Assembly (NCBI GenBank): GCA_045545095.1 | Contig: JAZQAG010000020.1 | Span: forward strand, 1-61,200 | Direction: 5' to 3' | From: Phocaeicola_A sp045545095 | GTDB taxonomy: Bacteria; Bacteroidota; Bacteroidia; Bacteroidales; Bacteroidaceae | Length of the DNA: 61,200 nucleotides | Shown: piece by piece, positions 43,107 to 51,757 of the stretch | Layout of the letters: every line of letters begins with the position of its first letter | How positions within the stretch are numbered: position 1 is the stretch's first letter | Program-made: the position numbers and the translations under genes | The notes under the pieces: model-generated | Databases searched by the model: none | Seen by the model: only the letters and a program-made list of their open reading frames with translations | What the model was told of the DNA's origin: nothing

Positions 43107-44972
43107 ATGAATAAATCCGTTCAAAACTTCAAATCCATAGGAACTCTCCTTTTGTTCCTGGCATTCACTTCATGCTCCCTTTCTGCCCAAGAACATTGGG
43201 TAGGCACATGGGGAACGGCCGGACAGTTGGCCGAGTCACACAACAATCCGCCTTCTCCGGGATTGGGCAACAACTCCTTCCGCCAAATAGTACAAGTATC
43301 CATCGGTGGCGAGACTGCCCGCCTGCAACTGACCAACGAATTCAGCAATGCCACGACCGAAATTCTGGCCGTAGAGTTGGCTCATGCCAAAACGGCAGGC
43401 AGTAGTAGCGAGATTGACGAAACGACAACTGTCAGCCTCACCTTTGACGGTAAGCCGGGTGTGACGATGGCAGCAGGTACTACCGCCATTTCTGATCCGG
43501 TGAAGTTCCCCATGGGACCCCGCCAGAATGTGGCCATCACCATCCACTACGGCAATGCCTCATCTACGAGCGTGTCAGGCCATCCGGGCTCACGCACCAC
43601 CTCGTACATTGCAACAGGAAATACCAATGACTTCAGCAATGCCACCCACACCGACCATTGGTACAACATCAAGGGCATCGATGTGTTGGCCGATGCCGAA
43701 GCTGGTGCTGTAGCCATCTTGGGTAACTCCATCACCGACGGACGTGGTTCGACCACCAACCAACAGAACCGTTGGGCCGATGTTCTCTCACGCCGGCTGT
43801 TGGCTAATGAAGCAACCAAGAATGTGGCAGTGCTCAATATGGGTATTGGTGGTAACTGTATGCTTTCTGGTGGCCTCGGCCCCACAGGTAGCAGCCGCTA
43901 TCGTCGTGATCTGTTGGAGCAGGCTGGTGTGAAATGGATTATCCTGTTCGAAGCCGTGAACGACCTCGGCGGCAGCCGCAACGGTATGCAGACGGCCAAC
44001 AACATCATCGAAGTCTATAAGCAGATTATACGCGAAGCCCATGCCAAGGGAATCTATGTATTCGGCGGTACTATCACCCCGTTCAAGAACAACGGCTACT
44101 ACAGCGAGGATCATGAGAAGGGCCGCCAACGCCTCAACTCATGGATGCGCACGACCAAGATGCTGGACGGTGTGATTGAATTTGAACATGCCGTACGCGA
44201 CCCGCAGGATACCATCTGCATGAACAAAGAGTATCTTTTCGAGAACGACTACCTCCACCCCAATGCCAAGGGTTACGAGGCCATGGGAAACATTGTTGAC
44301 CTCAGTCTCTTCACTACCGACAAACCGTTGGGAGAAGATGAGGAGGACGATGACGAAGGACTCGTTGGCCAATGGATAGAAGCCGAGGACCTTGTCACCC
44401 CCACTTGCGGATACGGTTTTGTGAAGAAGGACGACCTTGCCGCCTCCAAAGGAAGCTATCTCTATTCCGAGAAGAACATCACCAGTGGTGCTCCAGCCGA
44501 CAGCGCCGATCTGTTGGCGGTACGTTTCAATATCGAGACAGCGGGGACCTATAACATCTATGCCCGTGTACAATGCCCTACCTGGGACGATGACAGCTAT
44601 TGGACAAAGATGGACAATGGAAATTTTTCATTCGCAAACGGTCTCCAATGCGGAAACATGTGGGAGTGGAAAAGTATATTCACGGGTAATCTGACAACCG
44701 GCGAACACATCTTCACCATCGGATGTCGCGAGGATGGAGCCATGATGGACAAACTCTTCATCACCACCAGCACCACCGCTCCCATGGGAATGGGCGGAAG
44801 CGCTGATAAGCCCAATGCCATCCACCACGCGGATAGTCATGCAAAAGCTATACAAAGCGCCTATTACAATCTGAATGGTGTGAAGACTCAGGTTCCCCAG
44901 TCAGGCATCTATATCCGACAGACTTTGTTGGCTGACGGACAACGGAAAAGCGAAAAAGTTATGATCAAATGA
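43107..44972 (+). CDS. SGNH/GDSL esterase with C-terminal carbohydrate-binding and tail regions
   Basis: 621 residues. A lipoprotein-like signal (LAFTSCS, about Cys23) precedes a beta-sandwich (about 35-190) and an SGNH hydrolase domain: catalytic Ser in ILGNSITDGRG, GIGGNCM, EAVNDLGGS, and the Asp-x-x-His block NDYLHPNAKG. An acidic linker GEDEEDDDEG joins a CBM-like domain (about 425-565, IEAEDLVTP...) found also in glycan enzymes. A last part ends in a sorting-like SGIYIRQTLLADG...KVMIK tail. It probably removes acetyl or similar groups from xylan. It is paralogous to the next gene. Confidence 0.88.
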   Translation: MNKSVQNFKSIGTLLLFLAFTSCSLSAQEHWVGTWGTAGQLAESHNNPPSPGLGNNSFRQIVQVSIGGETARLQLTNEFSNATTEILAVELAHAKTAGSSSEIDETTTVSLTFDGKPGVTMAAGTTAISDPVKFPMGPRQNVAITIHYGNASSTSVSGHPGSRTTSYIATGNTNDFSNATHTDHWYNIKGIDVLADAEAGAVAILGNSITDGRGSTTNQQNRWADVLSRRLLANEATKNVAVLNMGIGGNCMLSGGLGPTGSSRYRRDLLEQAGVKWIILFEAVNDLGGSRNGMQTANNIIEVYKQIIREAHAKGIYVFGGTITPFKNNGYYSEDHEKGRQRLNSWMRTTKMLDGVIEFEHAVRDPQDTICMNKEYLFENDYLHPNAKGYEAMGNIVDLSLFTTDKPLGEDEEDDDEGLVGQWIEAEDLVTPTCGYGFVKKDDLAASKGSYLYSEKNITSGAPADSADLLAVRFNIETAGTYNIYARVQCPTWDDDSYWTKMDNGNFSFANGLQCGNMWEWKSIFTGNLTTGEHIFTIGCREDGAMMDKLFITTSTTAPMGMGGSADKPNAIHHADSHAKAIQSAYYNLNGVKTQVPQSGIYIRQTLLADGQRKSEKVMIK

Positions 44973-44982
44973 AAGAACTGAT

Positions 44983-46197
44983 ATGAACAAGATTTTCAAG
45001 AACATACAATGGACAGGAGCGTTGCTGGCTATCCTCACCATCACATCATGTACAGAATCCACCCCTACCCACTGGGTGGGCACATGGGGAGCAGCCCGCC
45101 AACTGGTGGAGCCTCATAACAATCCACCCGCACCAGGACTGGAAGGAAACTCTTTCCGCCAAATTGTACAAGTATCCATCGGTGGCGAGACTGCCCGCCT
45201 GAGACTCTCCAACGAGTTCAGCACCGACTCAACCGAAATACTGGCCATCGAGATGGCCCACGCCAAGACTGAAGGTGCCAGCTATGAGATTGACGAGAAC
45301 ACCACTGTCAGCCTCACCTTTGACGGCAAGCCGGGTGTCACCATGGCTGCTGGTGCAACAGCTACCTCTGACCCCATCAAGTTCCCGATGAGTCCCCGCC
45401 AGAGTGTAGCCATCACCATCCACTACGGCCATGCCTCATCCACCAGCGTGACAGGTCATCCCAGTTCACGTACCACCTCCTATCTGGCCACAGGCAATAC
45501 CTGTGATTTCAGCAATGCCATACGCACCGAGCACTGGTACAACATCCGGGGTATTGACGTATTGGCAAGTCTGGAGACAGGTGCCGTAGCCATCTTGGGC
45601 AACTCCATCACAGATGGACGCGGTTCGACCACCAACCACCAGAACCGCTGGCCGGACATTCTCTCAGACCGTCTGTTGGCCAACGAAGCTACCAAGAACG
45701 TGGCTGTACTCAACATGGGTATCGGTGGCAACTGCATGTTAGGCGGTGGCCTTGGTCCCGCCGGTAAGGACCGCTATACGGCAGACCTGTTGGAACAACC
45801 TGGTGTGAAATGGATTATCCTCTTCGAAGCTGTCAACGACTTGGGTTGGGCACGCGACGGAATGTGGTCAGCCAATGCCATCATCGACCTCTACACAAAG
45901 ATTATCAACGAAGCCCATGCCAAGGGAATCCATGTATTCGGTGGCACCATCACCCCATTCAAGAACAATGGTTATTACACCGAAGACCACGAAGCCGGAC
46001 GCCAGCACCTGAACAGTTGGATGCGCACCACCCCCCTGCTGGATGGTGTCATCGAGATGGAGCATGCTGTACGCGACCCACAAGACACCCTCAGCATGAA
46101 TCCTGAATTCCTCTTCGAAAACGATTATCTCCACCCCAATGCCAAGGGTTACGAGGCTATGGGCAACATAGTTGACCTCAATCTTTTTACAAAGTGA
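44983..46197 (+). CDS. SGNH/GDSL esterase lipoprotein, tandem paralog
   Basis: 404 residues with a lipoprotein signal (LTITSCTES). It has the same layout as the previous gene up to the SGNH core: HWVGTWG start, GGETARLRLSNEFS, ILGNSITDGRG (Ser), GIGGNCM, EAVNDLGWA, NDYLHPNAKG. It stops where the other gene begins its acidic linker, so the CBM-like part and tail are absent. Identity over the shared part is very high by eye. A deacetylase role on xylan is likely from context. It starts 10 bases after the upstream stop. Confidence 0.9.
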   Translation: MNKIFKNIQWTGALLAILTITSCTESTPTHWVGTWGAARQLVEPHNNPPAPGLEGNSFRQIVQVSIGGETARLRLSNEFSTDSTEILAIEMAHAKTEGASYEIDENTTVSLTFDGKPGVTMAAGATATSDPIKFPMSPRQSVAITIHYGHASSTSVTGHPSSRTTSYLATGNTCDFSNAIRTEHWYNIRGIDVLASLETGAVAILGNSITDGRGSTTNHQNRWPDILSDRLLANEATKNVAVLNMGIGGNCMLGGGLGPAGKDRYTADLLEQPGVKWIILFEAVNDLGWARDGMWSANAIIDLYTKIINEAHAKGIHVFGGTITPFKNNGYYTEDHEAGRQHLNSWMRTTPLLDGVIEMEHAVRDPQDTLSMNPEFLFENDYLHPNAKGYEAMGNIVDLNLFTK

Positions 46198-46335
46198 TGA
46201 GTGATGAGCTACAAGCTACTAGTGACGAGCTACGAGTGATAAGATACGAGTTATTAGCGACTAGTGATGAATTACGTGCCGCATGGCTTACTAGTAACTT
46301 GTAGCTAGTAGCTAGTCACTAGTAGCTAAAAAACT
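46198..46335. repeat. GAGCTAC/CTAGTAGC repeat cluster
   Basis: Multiple short units (GATGAGCTACAAGCTACTAG, GACGAGCTACGAG, TTGTAGCTAGTAGCTAGTCA) fill nearly all of the gap between the second esterase and GH67, in both orientations. They could form a long mRNA stem inside the operon. Confidence 0.8.
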
Positions 46336-46344
46336 AATAGAACA

Positions 46345-48285
46345 ATGAAAAAACTTTTCTTCATAATGATAGGTCTGCTGACCGTCCTCATAGCTATGGC
46401 CGAGGATGGCAGCAGACTTTGGTTGCGCTATGACACCCTGCGTACCGCCCAGGTGACAGGTGCCGAAGGCAAAGCTTCGGAAGTTCTTGAACTATACTAT
46501 GACGGTAAGCAAGTGGCGCTGAACCTCGATACCACCATGCCTGATAACGACGGATATACCATCTCCGGTGACAAAGAGAAGGCCACAATCAGTGCCCGCA
46601 CTGAAGCAGGACTCCTCTACGGTGCCTTTGCCCTGCTACGTGGCGAGAGCGGAAGTTCTGCTCCCTACTTCGGCCTGCGCCTGCTCAATCACTGGGACAA
46701 TCTCGACGGATCCATCGAACGTGGCTATGCCGGCGAGAGTATCTTCTGGAATGACCGTCTGGAGATTGACCCGCACTTGATAGAGACCTACGCCATGGCC
46801 AATGCCTCCATTGGTATCAACGGCACAGTGCTCAACAACGTGAATGCTTCGCCCAAGATGCTGACAGCCTTATATATAAATAAGGTACGCGAGATTGCCG
46901 ACCTCCTTCGCCCCTGGGGCATACGGGTCTATATCTCTGTCAACTTCGGATCACCTAAAGCTTTGAGCGACCTAGATACGGCAGACCCACTGAACAAGAA
47001 AGTACGCCGTTGGTGGAAACAGAAGGTAGCCAATATTTACAAGGTTATCCCCGACTTTGGAGGATTCCTCGTGAAAGCCAACTCCGAAGGACAGCCCGGC
47101 CCATTCGACTACGGACGTACCCATGCCGATGGTGCCAACATGCTGGCCGATGTATTGAAGCCCCACGGAGGTATCGTCATGTGGCGCAGCTTTGTCTATG
47201 GGGCCAAGCACAAGGATGAAGACCGTGTGATGCAGGCTGTGTCCGAATTCAAACCCCACGATGGCGAGTTCCGCGACAATGTCATCCTCCAATCCAAGAA
47301 TGGTCCGCTCGACTTCCAACCCCGCGAGCCATACGCTCCCATCTTCGACCAGATGAAGAATACCCACCAGATGGCCGAGTTACAGATTACCCAAGAGTAC
47401 TTGGGACACAGTCAGCAGTTAGTCTTCTTGGCTCCCATGTGGGAAGAGTTTTTCTCATTTGTTGCCCCCTCCAAGCTGAAGGGCATTGCCGGAGTGGCCA
47501 ACATCGGACTCGACACCAACTGGTGCGGACACCATTTTGCACAAGCCAACTGGTATGCCTTCGGACGTCTGGCCTGGAATCCCAAGATGCCCTCCAAACA
47601 GATTGCCGACGAGTGGTTGAAGCTGAGCTTCGTAAACGAGGAATTAAGAGTGAAGAGTGAAGAAGTGAAAGAAAGCGAAAGACGATTCCGCAAAGAAAAC
47701 GGCAGCCAGCAAAGACGTATCAAACGTACCCCCTTCAAGGATGTCTATGCGTCACTGCTCGACATGATGCTCCGTAGCCGCGAAGCCTGTGTGGACTACA
47801 TGATGCCCCTCGGACTACACCACATCTTCAAGTTCGATCACCACTACGGCCCCCAACCCGACGGTTTCATTGCCAGCTATCCGCTCGAATGGTGTCCCGT
47901 CTATTACCATAGAGCCGACAAACAAGGCGTAGGCTTCGACCGCACCTCCCAAGGCAGTGGTGCCACGTTGCAATATCCCGAACCATATCGCACTTTGTAT
48001 AACGATTTGTCCACTTGTCCCGAGGAGTACCTCCTCTGGTTCCACCACGTGCCCTGGACGCATAAGATGAAGAGTGGGCGCACACTCATGGAAGAGATGG
48101 AGTACCGCTACCAGCGTGGAGTCAATGAAGTGATAGACTTCATCGCCACATGGCAACAGGCCAAACCATACATCGATGCCCAACGCTGGCAAGAGGTGAA
48201 CGACCGCCTCACCACCCAACTCATCGATGCCCGCGAATGGCAACAGGTATGCACCAAATACTTCCGCAGTTTCATCCAAGAATAA
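46345..48285 (+). CDS. Alpha-glucuronidase, GH67
   Basis: 646 residues with a signal peptide (MKKLFFIMIGLLTVLIAMAE). GH67 removes (4-O-methyl)glucuronic acid from the non-reducing end of xylo-oligosaccharides. Family stretches are clear: LRLLNHWDNLDGSIERGYAG, WGIRVYISVNFGSP, FLVKANSEGQPGPFDYGR, MWRSFVYG, LQITQEYLGH and SREACVDYMMPLGLHHI. An extra Lys/Glu/Arg-rich stretch at about residues 432-465 is encoded by an intergenic-type repeat (47646-47664). It is the last gene of the plus operon and works with the GH115 enzyme of the opposing operon. Confidence 0.95.
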   Translation: MKKLFFIMIGLLTVLIAMAEDGSRLWLRYDTLRTAQVTGAEGKASEVLELYYDGKQVALNLDTTMPDNDGYTISGDKEKATISARTEAGLLYGAFALLRGESGSSAPYFGLRLLNHWDNLDGSIERGYAGESIFWNDRLEIDPHLIETYAMANASIGINGTVLNNVNASPKMLTALYINKVREIADLLRPWGIRVYISVNFGSPKALSDLDTADPLNKKVRRWWKQKVANIYKVIPDFGGFLVKANSEGQPGPFDYGRTHADGANMLADVLKPHGGIVMWRSFVYGAKHKDEDRVMQAVSEFKPHDGEFRDNVILQSKNGPLDFQPREPYAPIFDQMKNTHQMAELQITQEYLGHSQQLVFLAPMWEEFFSFVAPSKLKGIAGVANIGLDTNWCGHHFAQANWYAFGRLAWNPKMPSKQIADEWLKLSFVNEELRVKSEEVKESERRFRKENGSQQRRIKRTPFKDVYASLLDMMLRSREACVDYMMPLGLHHIFKFDHHYGPQPDGFIASYPLEWCPVYYHRADKQGVGFDRTSQGSGATLQYPEPYRTLYNDLSTCPEEYLLWFHHVPWTHKMKSGRTLMEEMEYRYQRGVNEVIDFIATWQQAKPYIDAQRWQEVNDRLTTQLIDAREWQQVCTKYFRSFIQE

Positions 48286-48310
48286 TGGAACTGACAAAAA
48301 ACAACAAAAA

Positions 48311-48346
48311 CAAATTTAGGCACAAATCCGTGCCTAAATTTGTTTT
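48311..48346 (+). terminator. Terminator after GH67
   Basis: Perfect 13-base arms CAAATTTAGGCAC (48311-48323) and complement (48330-48342), followed by TTTT. It can also stop the convergent minus operon. Confidence 0.85.
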
Positions 48347-48412
48347 GACACACCTTCCTTTTTCACACAGCCTGCTGCATCGGCTTACACAGTCAGTTGG
48401 ATTAGGCCACAC

Positions 48413-48442
48413 AGTTGGCTGCATTGCCCGATGCAGCCAACT
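48413..48442. repeat. Perfect 12-base hairpin between convergent operons
   Basis: AGTTGGCTGCAT (48413-48424), loop TGCCCG, and exact complement (48431-48442), followed on the plus strand by ACATTTTT. It is a possible second terminator in the 48286-48606 gap, which has no gene. Confidence 0.65.
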
Positions 48443-48606
48443 ACATTTTTAAGAGCACCTGACAGAGTAAAAATAAGACATTATTCGCAACCTGCAATGA
48501 CACTAATGTCTCCGCTCCACACGACTAATCGCACAGCCCTAAGCGACGTTAGCATAATATTGCTCATTTATTCGTTATGACGTTGAGACGTTGATCATTA
48601 ATGGTA

Positions 48607-49884
48607 TCATTTCAAGATGCGGCCATTCATTTCAAACTCTCCCGCCACATGGAGGTTGGAGAGAAAATAGACCATGCCGACATAATAGCGCCACTTGCCG
48701 GTGGGTGGACGGACATCCCAAAGACGTTGCACATATTCACGGGCCAAGGCTCTGTCCTTTTCACATGGACTATCGGCCAAAGCGAAGGCTCCCACGGCAT
48801 TGGCTCCAGCCATCCCCTCGGTATATACATCGGCGGCTCCCGAACCGTCGAGATTGAACTGCCCATGACGGAAACTGTCGTTTTTGAAGAAGCTGAGGAG
48901 CCGGCGCATCATGGTACGCTGACGCTCCTTGTCCTTTCCGGTGAGGTAATAGTCCATACCTACATTCATGGCACAACGGATGGCATCGTACTGGTAACGG
49001 GAGGTGTTATAGAAAAACTCCGGACGCTCGTAGGGCGTACCGTCAAATAGGCAATAATCGGGGAAAAGACCGGTCACTGAGTCTGCCGAAGCAAAGAGCA
49101 ACCAACGGGCACGATCGGCCGCTTCACGCCAAAAGGCATTGTTCGTATCGGCTCTCTCTGCCCATAAATCCAGGAAAGCAGGCAGACAGTACGACGGGTC
49201 GCTATACCAATGCACCTCTTCGTTGGGAACGAAGGTGACGAGTTTTGTCTCGACATCATAGAGGTTATATACACCTGTCCGTGGTCCATCCTTAGACTGT
49301 GCCTTGCGCAACAGTTCGTCTGCCTCACGGGCATAGCGTGGTTCACTCCACTTCTCGGCAGCGATATATAGTGCGGTGGCAAAGTATATCTCTCCATCCG
49401 AAGCATTACTGGTACCTATCTGTGAACCGTCAATGCCGCATTGCCAGCAGAAGTATCCGTCCCAATCGCTACCGGCCGGATAAGCCATATAATGCTTGGC
49501 CCAACGCCACAGGCGGTCAAACACATCGCGTTTGTCCAGTTGCACGCTTATCATCATGCCGTATGACATGCCCTCTGAACGTACATCGTTATTGCCCGTG
49601 TCGAGGATGATGCCCATCGAATCACCCACTTCGTAATAGACGGTGGTTTCACCATCGGCCTCGTAGCGGCTCAAGTCACCAGGAGTAAAAAAACGGTTCC
49701 ACAGGCTGTCCATACGCGCCTGCACCTCGACTTCGCCCTTACCCAACAGCGAAGCGAACAGGTTATTAGGATTCGGCTCTTCAGCCAATTGTTTTTTATC
49801 ACACGATGTAAGGACTGCCATTGCCACTACGGCTATCAGCGCCCAACGGAATATGTACTGACGGAAGTCTGATTGTAGGATCAT
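48607..49884 (-). CDS. GH8 lipoprotein (likely reducing-end xylose-releasing exo-oligoxylanase)
   Basis: 425 residues with a lipoprotein signal ending at LTSC (about 28). The GH8 alpha-barrel is recognised by DVRSEGMSYGMMISVQ (general acid Glu, about 103), the WDGYFCWQCGIDGSQIG and ASDGEIYFATAL region (proposed base/aspartate area), and YQYDAIRCAMNVGMDYYL near 305. In xylan loci GH8 enzymes trim xylose from the reducing end of xylo-oligosaccharides. Endo-xylanase activity is the alternative. It is the last gene of the minus operon, 21 bases after the GH35-type gene. Confidence 0.92.
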   Translation of the reverse strand: MILQSDFRQYIFRWALIAVVAMAVLTSCDKKQLAEEPNPNNLFASLLGKGEVEVQARMDSLWNRFFTPGDLSRYEADGETTVYYEVGDSMGIILDTGNNDVRSEGMSYGMMISVQLDKRDVFDRLWRWAKHYMAYPAGSDWDGYFCWQCGIDGSQIGTSNASDGEIYFATALYIAAEKWSEPRYAREADELLRKAQSKDGPRTGVYNLYDVETKLVTFVPNEEVHWYSDPSYCLPAFLDLWAERADTNNAFWREAADRARWLLFASADSVTGLFPDYCLFDGTPYERPEFFYNTSRYQYDAIRCAMNVGMDYYLTGKDKERQRTMMRRLLSFFKNDSFRHGQFNLDGSGAADVYTEGMAGANAVGAFALADSPCEKDRALAREYVQRLWDVRPPTGKWRYYVGMVYFLSNLHVAGEFEMNGRILK

Positions 49885-49905
49885 TGCTTTCTTTTGAGAG
49901 TTGTT

Positions 49906-51648
49906 CTAATATCTATATAACTTGATATGCAGGATACGCCAGTCATCCATCTCGAGACGCGCGTGACGACCCTGATGGTTCTGGTCACCATTATCGCGAC
50001 GCACATAGGAAAGATTTCCTTGAGAATCGACCTCCACCTGGTCAACATATCCGAGGCCGACTCTTTGACCTTTGAAACGGACGGTTTTGGATTGAGCGGT
50101 ATCCCCCACTCCTTTTTCGGCAAAACCATCTTCACCCAACTTGCGTTGCGAAGTGAAGGCACACTCGTCATCGGTGGCAAAGGTAAGGACTACTCCCACA
50201 CCAGCCACAAGGTATTCATCTTCTGCCAATCGTAAAAGAATGGCTCCGGCATGAGGCCAGGGAGCGCCTGATTTACTACGGGGATCCCATCCAAGGGTGA
50301 AGACATGACAGGCCGTAATTTCCATGCCGCTTTCACGTATCGTACGGCGTGATTCTTCCTGATTGAGCAGAAGGCCGTGTGTGCGCCCTTGTCCCTGATA
50401 TTTCAACAAGAGGGGGGATAACTGGTGAAGCAAAGCATAACTCTGAGACAAGCGGAAAGTGTAGCTCTCGGAGGTCTTGTCAACAGAGAAGGGACAGAAT
50501 CCGATGGCATCGTGCTCTCCAAAGACGTAGAGTGCCTTGGCGGCTGTCTCGTCGTTCAACCGGCATTCGGGAATAAAGAGTGGATTATTTGATAAATGAT
50601 ACTGTGCTACCCAATCCTTGAATCCGTTATCGTAAAGGTCAGGAGCCAAGAGGTCGATGCTTGGAGCTCCACAATGCCAGATGTCAATAAGATGAGCCAA
50701 CGGACCGGCCGAAGGATATTCACCGGGCTTGCGGCCACGGCTGTTCATGGCGGCATTGACATAAAGGGGAAGATTGTAAATGGAACGTGCGGTCAGCGCC
50801 AACTGCTCGACATATCTGGCAAAATGATATGCCATGAAGATTTCGTCGGTATAAAGATCGTCGCCAAAGGTGGCCGACCAACTGTTTCCTCGTCGGAGGG
50901 ATTGGAGGTTGTGCCCCTGTCCGTCCAATTTCTGCTGCAACCAAGGGTGAAGCGTCCGTTTGTTTGCTTTCAGGTAATCGACCAGTTCATCGGGTACGGC
51001 ACCGGCAAACAGTCTGTTGGCAACCGGAGAGTGGTCGCGGGCATCTTCGAGCATACCTATTTCGTTCTCAATTTGCACCATGATGACCGTCTGTGCCTCG
51101 CGGTCGGTGTCGGCAATGCGTTGCACCAGTTTGGCAAAGGCCCGCTTGTCGGCTTGCAGCACTTCCGTCGAGAAGGGGCTGGCAATCTCCAACGGTTTTC
51201 CTGAACGGGTAAGGCAACGTGGGTATTTCTTTACATTCTTTTTTACCCAAAGAGGAGCATAGCAACTCATGGAGTTTTTCCATGCACCAAACCAAAGGAA
51301 TACTACTTTCAGATTGTTTTGCCGGGCTTGTCGGATGGTGTGGTCAATCAAAGTGAAGTCATACTCCCCTTCGACAGGTTCGAAGAGGTCCCAACAGACG
51401 GGAACCAACACGGTATTGAGTCCCAAAGCCTTCATGCGGGGCATCACATCATCAATATCGGTAACACTGGTAGTGGCCGAATTGCTCAATTCACCACCAA
51501 TAACCAGCATGGGATTCCCATTTACCTCCAGTTGGGTGGCGGTGCCATGGCTAACAAGGCGAGGCTGTGCATGAACTGAACACGTACAACATAGAAGCAC
51601 CACACACAGAAAAAAATGAAGAGTGAAGAGTGAAGAACGAAAAATCAT
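49906..51648 (-). CDS. GH35-type glycosidase with DUF5597-like C-terminus
   Basis: 580 residues from ATG 51648 (MIFRSSLFTLHFFL); the frame opens at 51726 but its first part is simple repeat. A signal peptide ends at SVHAQ. The barrel begins GNPMLVIGGELSNS and has the GH35/42 acid in MVQIENEIG (about 170) and nucleophile candidate in NPLFIPECR (about 345). The C-terminal beta part (about 420-580) looks like DUF5597. Family members act on beta-galactosides or beta-xylosides; in this locus a side-chain galactose or xylose is likely. It lies between GH115 and GH8. Its N-terminal codons derive from a repeat. Confidence 0.87.
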   Translation of the reverse strand: MIFRSSLFTLHFFLCVVLLCCTCSVHAQPRLVSHGTATQLEVNGNPMLVIGGELSNSATTSVTDIDDVMPRMKALGLNTVLVPVCWDLFEPVEGEYDFTLIDHTIRQARQNNLKVVFLWFGAWKNSMSCYAPLWVKKNVKKYPRCLTRSGKPLEIASPFSTEVLQADKRAFAKLVQRIADTDREAQTVIMVQIENEIGMLEDARDHSPVANRLFAGAVPDELVDYLKANKRTLHPWLQQKLDGQGHNLQSLRRGNSWSATFGDDLYTDEIFMAYHFARYVEQLALTARSIYNLPLYVNAAMNSRGRKPGEYPSAGPLAHLIDIWHCGAPSIDLLAPDLYDNGFKDWVAQYHLSNNPLFIPECRLNDETAAKALYVFGEHDAIGFCPFSVDKTSESYTFRLSQSYALLHQLSPLLLKYQGQGRTHGLLLNQEESRRTIRESGMEITACHVFTLGWDPRSKSGAPWPHAGAILLRLAEDEYLVAGVGVVLTFATDDECAFTSQRKLGEDGFAEKGVGDTAQSKTVRFKGQRVGLGYVDQVEVDSQGNLSYVRRDNGDQNHQGRHARLEMDDWRILHIKLYRY

Positions 51649-51757
51649 ATAGAATAAATGAAGAATGAAGAATGAAGGAAGTGAAAAACGAAGAGTGAAG
51701 AGTGAAGAATCCAATAGTCCGTACATTATGATTCTTCACTCTTCGTTCTTCACTTTT
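51618..51757. repeat. GAAGAGTGAAGA repeat cluster
   Basis: Forward copies at 51618-51638 and 51690-51709 and an inverted copy at 51731-51756 fill the gap between GH115 and the GH35-type gene. The first copy overlaps the start of the GH35-type gene. An exact 19-base match occurs inside GH67 at 47646-47664. Confidence 0.85.

Noticed and set aside
46198..46335. Repeat cluster considered as a CRISPR array.
   Set aside because: Units are of variable length, overlap and occur in both orientations; there are no regular spacers and no cas genes.
47640..47740. Charged stretch in GH67 considered as a frameshift.
   Set aside because: Conserved GH67 motifs continue in the same frame on both sides, so it is an in-frame insertion.
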